Part shown: positions 57,956 through 64,000 of the stretch, in pieces
Numbering within the stretch: the stretch's first letter is position 1
Layout: each line of letters begins with the position of its first letter
Source: Glebionis coronaria
Taxonomy: Eukaryota; Streptophyta; Magnoliopsida; Asterales; Asteraceae
DNA length: 64,000 bases
Reading direction: 5' to 3'
Assembly (NCBI GenBank): GCA_025667525.1
Contig: CM046877.1
Span: 621,634,262-621,698,261 of the forward strand
Program-made: the position numbers and the translations under genes
Notes under the pieces: model-generated
Seen by the model: only the letters and a program-made list of their open reading frames with translations
The model's database searches: none
What the model was told of the DNA's origin: nothing

Positions 57956-59479
57956 TTAACCATGAATCCCCTGAGACATTTGTTTCTCTGATATCTGCTT
58001 CTTCAGCAACCAAACTCTAAGAGTGTCCTTAGTTGAACGGTACACAACGATTGGACCGCTTCGTTCTTTTGGAACATCAACTTTGGTACCTGCAATCTCA
58101 TTAGGAATTTGCATGCTTTGACGTGGGTTAGCGATATCAATTATAGAAGCACATGGGGGTTCACAGTTGGCTTTACTTGTGTCAGAGGCGACCTGAGTAG
58201 ATGATTCACTAGTCTTGGCTGGCAAACGTTTCCTTTTATAGAAAACCTTAAGTTTAGGCGTAAGTGAAGTATCATCTTTATCAGTTTCCTCCCTAGTAGA
58301 CTTAGTAGAATCGGAGACTATCCTAGTTAAAGGGCACTCGTTTCCTACAAGAGTGAAAGTTCTACCAGTGGGGCGCCAAACTTTACCAAAGGGTTTGATT
58401 TTAGCTATCCACTGGGACTTAATTCTAGCACGGGAGTTCACCTTATCAAGTAATTTCTTGACACAAGCATCATGATTTGCCGTAAAGACACATTTTCTAC
58501 ATGTTTTACAAGTAGCATATTTAATGTCTGAATAATTCCTAGATGATTGATCGATGCTCCTAGAAGATGGCATGCTATGGTTAGCAGTGTTGGGTAATCT
58601 AGAAGGCATCTGACTAGGTTGGACATTGCTATCTCTTGCATGTGTCTTTTGCTTAGCTTCCCCAAGACCAGATTTATGGCAAACGTCATTTGAACTAGTT
58701 CTAGACGTGGTCTTGGTATTTTTAGGGAAACTAGAGGCAATCATATGATTTGGTCTTGCTAAAGCTGGAGTGATCACATAGGGCCTAGTTGCTGGAGTGT
58801 CTGGTCTAGAAAGATGAACCAAATCAACTTGGGAGGCAAACCGCGGTCTCGAGGATTGTGGTCGCTCGGATCTAAATGCAGTAGGTTGTCTGACAATCGG
58901 TTGTCTGACGAACTGATTTGTAGGTGGTTTCCCCAAGATTGATGGTTTTTCAAGCTTAGTGTCCACACTAGGTCCTCTATTTTTCCTTAACTCGTTTTTC
59001 AACGCAGCTATAGCAAAAACCTTTTCCTGTACTTGGGCTTTTAAAGTCTCATTCTCTTTGAGTACTCTATCTTGGGATGCCAATTTAGACTCTAGTAACT
59101 GAATTTGTTTCAAAAGATTATCCTTTTCAGCTTTAGAATCTAAAACTATTTGATCCAATTTTTGTTCAAGAACAACGTTTGACTTTTCAAGTTTTTCAAA
59201 ATATGTTTCATATTTCTCCGTTTTCTTTGAAAATTCAATTTTGGCATCCTCAAGCTCTTTGGATTGCTGAGCGAAAATGGTTTCAAGATCTTCAGTCCTA
59301 GACACAGAATTGGTTAATGAAGCAGTCGTAAAACTATTAGCAGGATTGTTAATTAGCGCATTCATTTCAGACAATATATGAAGAATATTATCTGTACCTG
59401 ACATGCTACTTGGTTCCCGTTTTCCTCCTGATTCTTTTCTCTTGTGGCTGCTTCTTGTATCGTCTTGCAATATATGCAA
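57956..59479 (-). CDS. Copia-4 Gag-like protein
   Basis: The only intact ORF of Copia-4, 507 residues from the first Met; a Met at about residue 26 (MSGTDNILHILSEM) is a likelier start. Residues about 60-165 form a long coiled coil (EDLETIFAQQSKELEDAKIE, KLEKSNVVLEQKLDQIV, LKENETLKAQVQEK). The middle is basic and Ser/Pro-rich. Residues about 330-350 hold a Cys/His cluster CKTCRKCVFTANHDAC. PTGRTFTLVGN with NECPLTRIV follows, a segment I recall from Asteraceae copia polyproteins between Gag and protease. The usual N-terminal Gag core is absent, and the ORF stops before the protease. It could bind element RNA, but by itself lacks a full capsid region. Confidence 0.75.
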   Translation of the reverse strand: MHILQDDTRSSHKRKESGGKREPSSMSGTDNILHILSEMNALINNPANSFTTASLTNSVSRTEDLETIFAQQSKELEDAKIEFSKKTEKYETYFEKLEKSNVVLEQKLDQIVLDSKAEKDNLLKQIQLLESKLASQDRVLKENETLKAQVQEKVFAIAALKNELRKNRGPSVDTKLEKPSILGKPPTNQFVRQPIVRQPTAFRSERPQSSRPRFASQVDLVHLSRPDTPATRPYVITPALARPNHMIASSFPKNTKTTSRTSSNDVCHKSGLGEAKQKTHARDSNVQPSQMPSRLPNTANHSMPSSRSIDQSSRNYSDIKYATCKTCRKCVFTANHDACVKKLLDKVNSRARIKSQWIAKIKPFGKVWRPTGRTFTLVGNECPLTRIVSDSTKSTREETDKDDTSLTPKLKVFYKRKRLPAKTSESSTQVASDTSKANCEPPCASIIDIANPRQSMQIPNEIAGTKVDVPKERSGPIVVYRSTKDTLRVWLLKKQISEKQMSQGIHG

Positions 59480-59495
59480 TTTTCCCTCTTAAAAA

Positions 59496-60322
59496 CAGCC
59501 TATTCGGAAAAAAACAGCCTATTCGGAAAAAAAAACAGCCTATTCGAAAAAAAAACAGCCTATTCGGAAAAAACAGCCTATTCGGAAAAAAACAGCCTAC
59601 TCGGAAAAAACAGCCTATTCGGAAAAAACAGCCTATTCGGAAAAACAGCCTATTCGGAAAAAAACAGCCTATTCGGAAAAAAACAGCCTATTCGGAAAAA
59701 ACAGCCTATTCGGAAAAAACAGCCTATTCGGAAAAAACAGCCTATTCGGAAAAAACAGCCTATTCGGAAAAACAGCCTATTCGGAAAAAACAGCCTATTC
59801 GGAAAAAACAGCCTATTCGGAAAAACAGCCTATTCGAAAAAACAGCCTATTCGGAAAAAACAGCCTATTCGGAAAAACAGCCTATTCGGAAAAACAGCCT
59901 ATTCGGAAAAAACAGCCTATTCGGAAAAAACAGCCTATTCGGAAAAACCAGCTTATTCGGAAAAACCAGCCTATTCGGAAAAAACAGCCTATTCGGAAAA
60001 AACAGCCTATTCGGAAAAACAGCCTATTCGGAAAAAACAGCCTATTCGGAAAAACAGCCTATTCGGAAAAACAGCCTATTCGGAAAAAACAGCCTATTCG
60101 GAAAAAACAGCCTATTCGGAAAAAACAGCCTATTCGGAAAAACAGCCTATTCGGAAAAACAGCCTATTCGGAAAAAACAGCCTATTCGGAAAAAACAGCC
60201 TATTCGGAAAAAGATGCTGCTATTCGGAAAATCTTCTATTCGGAAAGTCTATTCGGAAAAAAAATCCTACTATTCTGAAAATTCTCCTATTCGGAATATC
60301 TATTCGGAATACCTATTCGGAA
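59496..60322 (-). repeat. 18-bp minisatellite in Copia-4 leader
   Basis: The unit CAGCCTATTCGG plus 4-8 A occurs about 40 times from 59496 to 60213 (mean spacing about 18 bp), followed by about seven degenerate CTATTCGG copies to 60322. It lies between the primer site and the Gag ORF, so in element RNA it reads as U-rich tracts alternating with CCGAATAGGCTG. Two plus-strand frames of 313 and 306 codons arise only from the repeat. Confidence 0.95.
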
Positions 60323-60721
60323 TGTTCTGGAAATATCAGTCCGAGACTTAGAAAACAGCTTTAAATCCGATTTTTTGATCAAAAACCACAAAAGTTTTAT
60401 GATTTTTACCAAAAAAAAAAAAAAAACTAAACCCAATCCTTATCAATCAATCCCAATAACAAAAACACCAAAAACAACAAGATTCAAGATTAATTTTTTT
60501 TTTCTAAAGATCACTAATTGATTCAAAAACTAAAAAAGCAACACAATCCAAAAATAATTTTATAAAATTGAAAAAACTTTATAAAATTGATAAACTTGAT
60601 AAATAACTTTATAAAATGGATAGATAAAAAGATGATAAAAAAAAAGATAGACAATAAGAAAAGAAAAGATTTTTACCACCAAATCAAAAGATAAAAAGAT
60701 ATGCAAATCCTACGATTTAAC

Positions 60722-60739
60722 CATGGCTCTTGATACCAA
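60722..60739 (-). promoter_or_regulatory. Primer binding site of Copia-4
   Basis: Minus strand TTGGTATCAAGAGCC, the initiator tRNA-Met site with one extra A, directly inside the 5' LTR. Confidence 0.85.
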
Positions 60740-60740
60740 T

Positions 60741-61058
60741 TGAAGGTCTACGATTTCTAAGGATTTGGTAAATGATGGATTAGATCTATTGATTTGGTGG
60801 AGGAGATGGGGAAGATGAAGATGGGGTAGAGAGAGAAAGGAAAGAAAAGGAAAAGTAGAGAGAGAAAGTGATTAGATTAAATGAAATATTGTAAATGAAT
60901 GAACCACCCCTCCTAACATGCTAGGAGGGGTATATATAGCCCACCCTACATGTGGGCTATATGGACTATATTTAGTACAAACTGGATCACGAGCCTAATA
61001 CAATAATATCGTTGGAGCGACCGATCCTTCATAAATACGTAAAAACGTATTTCCAACA
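60741..61058 (-). repeat. Copia-4 5' LTR (element sense) with promoter
   Basis: Minus strand starts TGTTGGAAATACG. A TATA stretch CTATATATACCCC lies at about 60941-60929, inside one arm of an 11-bp perfect hairpin (ATATAGCCCAC 60934-60944, GTGGGCTATAT 60952-60962). Two further hairpins lie on either side: ACCCCTCCTA/TAGGAGGGGT near 60905-60931 and AATACGT/ACGTATT at 61034-61051. Confidence 0.92.
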
Positions 61059-62869
61059 TATCTGGTTGTTGAATTTGGTGGCTTATTGAGTGTGCTATAG
61101 CTTATCAAAGTTGGCTGAAGTGGTCATTTGTATCAGCAAAGTGACCACCTCATTTTGTGCTTGCATTGGTTATTCTAGTGTATGCCTTGTGGTTTTGTTG
61201 CTTGGAACTTGTTTATGTGTTGCTTGTGAGTGGATTTTGCTATTTGGTGTGCCTTGTATCTGGCTTATAAGCTAACTGGCTTATTAAGCCCTTATTGCCA
61301 AAATCTGTCATCAAAAGGTCAACTAACCTCTTGATTCACAAGGACTCCTCCTTGAGTTCTTCACAAAAGTTGCTTATAACAAGCCCTTATACCATCCCTG
61401 ATCATTTGGTGAACTTTGGAATACTTTGACTTTTGGTCAAATAAGCACACATTGGCTTATTTTTTAGAACTGCTTATTGGTACATTCAACAACTTGGCTT
61501 TTGTAATAGAAATCATTTTTTTTAGCTTAATAACAAGTCTGGAAGGTTACAAGTCTTTTGGTAAAGCTTTTGCTAGAAAACTAGCTTATTTGGCTTTTTC
61601 AGCCAGCTTATTGGTTCACACAGCTTTTTCTACTTGGCTTTTTGTGACTTTCTTGATTGATTATTCTTTGTTAAGCTATTTGTGAGCTTTTACAACAAAC
61701 CAGAGCTTCTGAAACCCCCTAGAACACTAACCTGACTATTTTGTCATTTAGTGGATTTCTATTTTGCTTATTTCTGGCTTATTGAGTGAGCTTTTTCAAA
61801 ATTTCTTTTTACAGATCTCTTAGGCATCTCAAAAGAAGGTTGTGTGTTTTAGCAGAGCTTATGGCGTTGGCTTATTGCTTAATGCGCTTATTGGCCCAAT
61901 AAGCATAAGCTGTTTATTATTTAAGCTGTGATAAGCTTAGAATAAGCTTTTGAGCCTTCAGACATTTTTGTGCTTAGAATTAAATTTTGAGTCAGATAGG
62001 GCTTTTTCAGGTCATTTGGGCCTAGTTTGACTTTTTGGGCCCAAAAGCCCATTTAAGTTGACTGTTTTTGGTTTTAGCACATTTGGGGGCCCATTAGGGG
62101 TATTTTGGTAATTTCACTTTCAATTTCTAATTTTTTAGGTTAAAATAAACTAGTTTGCAAGTTTTTAGAATCTTTTATAATTTTTGGATTTTTAATATTA
62201 TTTTAATAATATTTTATTATTAAATTTCAAATCTATTTTTGCACTTTTTAAATTTTTCTTAGCTTAAATACATTAAAATAGGATTTTTGTAACTCTTAGA
62301 TCAATTTTATCATATTTAGATTAATTTTTATAATTATTTTAAGTTTTAATAGTTTTTAAATCATTTTAAATAGTTTTTATTAGTTTAAAAATTTATAAAA
62401 ATAGTTTCTAATCTTTTTAGGTCATTTTGGAGGTTTACCAATTGAAAAATCTTTATTTAGGCTTTTTGATAATTAATTTGATTTTTAGGGCTTTAATTAG
62501 CATTTAAAAATTAATATTTAATTAATTAAAAGGTTTGAAAAAGTTTTGATCATTGGTAAACTCTTTGTTTATTTATTTTGATTTTTAGTAAATTTTTGGG
62601 AATTTTTAGAATTAATTTTATTTTTGCTCTTTTTACGGTTTTACGTTTAGTCGTTGTAGTAATTAATTTCACGTCTTCGTCATTTTATTTTCTCATCCCT
62701 TCTATCCAATATTAATCTCAAACCAATTACGAATTATTCACACACATATACCTCCTTGGGAAACGAACTTCATTGGGTCATTGACACTTGATTTCCCTAA
62801 ATCATTTGTTTAATACTTTCCCTATTTACCTCCTTTTCCTAAAGGTGTGGTAAAACACTACAACCATTT

Positions 62870-62887
62870 TGGCGCCGCTGCCGGGGA
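62870..62887 (+). promoter_or_regulatory. Primer binding site, tRNA-Asp type
   Basis: TGGCGCCGCTGCCGGGGA follows the LTR end by three bases. It is one base from TGGCGCCGTTGCCGGGGA, the tRNA-Asp-complementary site of plant Tat/Athila elements. Confidence 0.85.
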
Positions 62888-64000
62888 GGTGTGTCGTGAT
62901 TAATTTGTCTTGTTGTTTTTAATATTAACCATAAATAGTATTTGTATTAGTAGAAATCTACTAATACGTATTATCGGTTTTTTGGTTTTTCTTATGAAAT
63001 TATTATTACTATATTGTATTAAGTATCACAATCAATTCAAAATATCTCCAAAAGTGTGAAAACACAACCTTAATTGGGATTTGATCTCCTAATTATTGTA
63101 TTCGAATCTCAAATAAAAGAAAAAGGCAAAAATAGATAAATACTTTCGTGAAGCTCGATTTTGAAAAATACAAACTATAAGGTGGGTATAAGGCGGGTAT
63201 TATAAAATATACCCTAAGGAAAAAGGCTCTTAAGTGCTTCGCGCCGCCTCGTTTCCCCGCTTGCTTGTGAGTATTTTGAGATTGAAGGCTAATCGAGGGT
63301 TTTGCCACCCAAAGTATTATTATGCATCATATATATTTACTTGGTTTTCTTTGTGATTAAAACCTCTTGAACAATTTGGTTTTCACCAAAGTTCTAAAGT
63401 CATTCGAAGGCGTTCACTCCACGTGATCGTTTTCATTCTTGTGAGGCTTCTTTAATCAAGAGTTTGATTCGAGGAGAGATTTGATAGATTGTTGTCTACA
63501 AAGATACACCAAAATCCAAAAAAATTAAAAACAATCAAAAACACAAAAAAAATTGATTGAAAATTCACAAAACACCCAAAAAGAATCTTCTTTGCTCACC
63601 TCCCATTCTATGTGATATTAATGAAGGATTAAGGAAAGATTAACAAATTCTTCATTAACTTCTCTCTCTAGAATGTCTCTCTAAAAACCATTGTCATTTC
63701 ATCATGAATTCTTCATCAACTTTTGATCCATCCATTGGATTAGGTTGATTGTTATAGATCCTTGTTCATTTCTTATTTCTACACATTTACATATCTTTTT
63801 TCACCATTAAACTTTCTTAAATCCCATTTTATTTCTTGTTTTAATAGTTTTCTGGGTTACTGTTGGTAGTGGGTTTAGACACATTTATTGTGCCATTACT
63901 GTTTTGATTCACCTCGTACCTCATTAATCTTTCCTTAATCCTTCATTAATATCACAATCCAACATTTTCATTCCATTTCACCAGATCCTTCATCATTTTC
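62888..64000 (+). mobile_element. Gypsy leader region, runs off the window
   Basis: Untranslated leader of the Tat/Athila-like element after LTR 2. No ORF above about 70 codons. It carries a perfect 10-bp hairpin at 62944-62967 and a perfect 32-bp inverted repeat pair (63612-63643 and 63924-63955). The gag should start to the right of the window. Confidence 0.6.
63612..63955. repeat. 32-bp perfect inverted repeat pair
   Basis: Arms at 63612-63643 and 63924-63955 begin GTGATATTAATGAAGG and end GGAAAGATTAA (first-arm sense). They are separated by 280 bp. Flanking bases do not continue the match. It could be the ends of a small insertion or a long-range stem in the leader RNA. Confidence 0.85.

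Larger units (their letters stand above)
54096..61058 (-). mobile_element. Copia-4, young non-autonomous Ty1/copia derivative
   Basis: LTRs at 60741-61058 (5' in element sense) and 54096-54415 (3') are flanked by perfect TATCT duplications (54091-54095, 61059-61063). They differ by two substitutions and one 2-bp indel, so insertion was recent. Read on the minus strand: LTR, tRNA-Met primer site, 18-bp minisatellite, one Gag-like ORF, a four-hairpin tandem array, a hairpin-rich 3-kb tail with six polypurine-like tracts, LTR. There is no protease, integrase, RT or RNase H, so it must rely on another element's enzymes. Confidence 0.9.
51329..62866 (+). repeat. Tat/Athila-like gypsy LTR 2 (interrupted)
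   Basis: Starts TGATGAGATGGC after the polypurine tract and ends ACTACAACCA before a tRNA-Asp-type primer site. TATATAAGG lies at 52386-52394. A Tourist-like MITE (53169-53872) and Copia-4 (54096-61058) are inserted in it; without them it is about 3.9 kb. After Copia-4 the repeat resumes at 61064 with many CTTATT/AATAAG motifs, then a T-rich stretch, then the conserved TTTTTACGGTTTTACG segment at about 62634. Confidence 0.72.

Noticed and set aside
57956..59479. Host myosin-like coiled-coil gene
   Set aside because: It sits between the LTRs of a TSD-flanked element and carries a Cys/His cluster and PTGRTFTLVGN segment typical of copia polyproteins.
59410..60364. Two long plus-strand frames (313 and 306 codons) of QPIRKK/NSLFGK/AYSEKT repeats
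   Set aside because: They arise because the 18-bp minisatellite period is a multiple of three; both frames are open for the same reason, there is no start context, and the sequence is the antisense of the Copia-4 leader.
61416..61685. 89-codon hydrophobic plus-strand ORF
   Set aside because: Falls in LTR 2 sequence rich in CTTATTGG repeats; hydrophobicity follows from T-rich composition.

Overview
This window reads as nuclear DNA of a flowering plant, most likely a member of the daisy family (Asteraceae). The evidence is a single intron-containing F-box/LRR gene buried in nested LTR retrotransposons. Several Ty1/copia Gag sequences resemble, from memory and without any search, families common in Asteraceae annotations: tandem CCHC/CCHH knuckles in the first element, a PTGRTFTLVGN-type stretch in another, and a MAAAMKHMVANFSKLDKF-type Gag in a third. 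No rRNA, tRNA, CRISPR or prokaryotic feature is visible.

Layout. 1-3714: minus-strand Ty1/copia element (Copia-1), cut by the window edge, inserted in a minus-strand Ty3/gypsy element (G1, 3715 to about 8126) that carries a 70-bp tandem repeat between its primer site and its first ORF. 8127-8310: GGGGA-rich DNA-transposon remnant. 8636-24982: plus-strand Ty1/copia element (Copia-2) with 5-bp target duplication TATTA; its pol is split by a Ty3/gypsy element (G2, 11244-21773, duplication CCAAC) whose own pol has decayed. 25487-26654 and 36769-37581: two parts of one minus-strand Ty1/copia pol (Copia-3), split by a third Ty3/gypsy element (G3, 26655-36768) with nearly identical 3-kb LTRs but a ruined interior. 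37600-38392: LTR relic. 38393-38830: A-rich repeat array.

40836-42763 (minus) is the only host gene I can support: a three-exon F-box/leucine-rich-repeat gene of about 569 residues, with a probable intron in its 5' leader. Downstream in the window come a 320-bp hAT-type MITE with a perfect 8-bp target duplication (43785-44120) and a 5'-truncated LINE (about 44250-46125).

From 46865 to the end lie two diverged long LTRs of a Tat/Athila-like Ty3/gypsy family. The second (51329-62866) is preceded by a polypurine tract and followed by a tRNA-Asp type primer site. It is interrupted by a Tourist-like MITE (53169-53872, TTA duplication) and by a young minus-strand Ty1/copia derivative (Copia-4, 54096-61058, duplication TATCT).

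Copia-4 is the most unusual object. It has no protease, integrase or reverse transcriptase. Its leader is filled by about 40 copies of an 18-bp minisatellite, followed by one intact Gag-like ORF. Its 3.5-kb non-coding tail is a chain of short perfect hairpins, including a roughly 150-bp tandem array of four-hairpin modules with a compensatory base-pair change, and it repeats a polypurine-tract motif six times. It looks like a recently mobile non-autonomous element whose RNA structure may matter.
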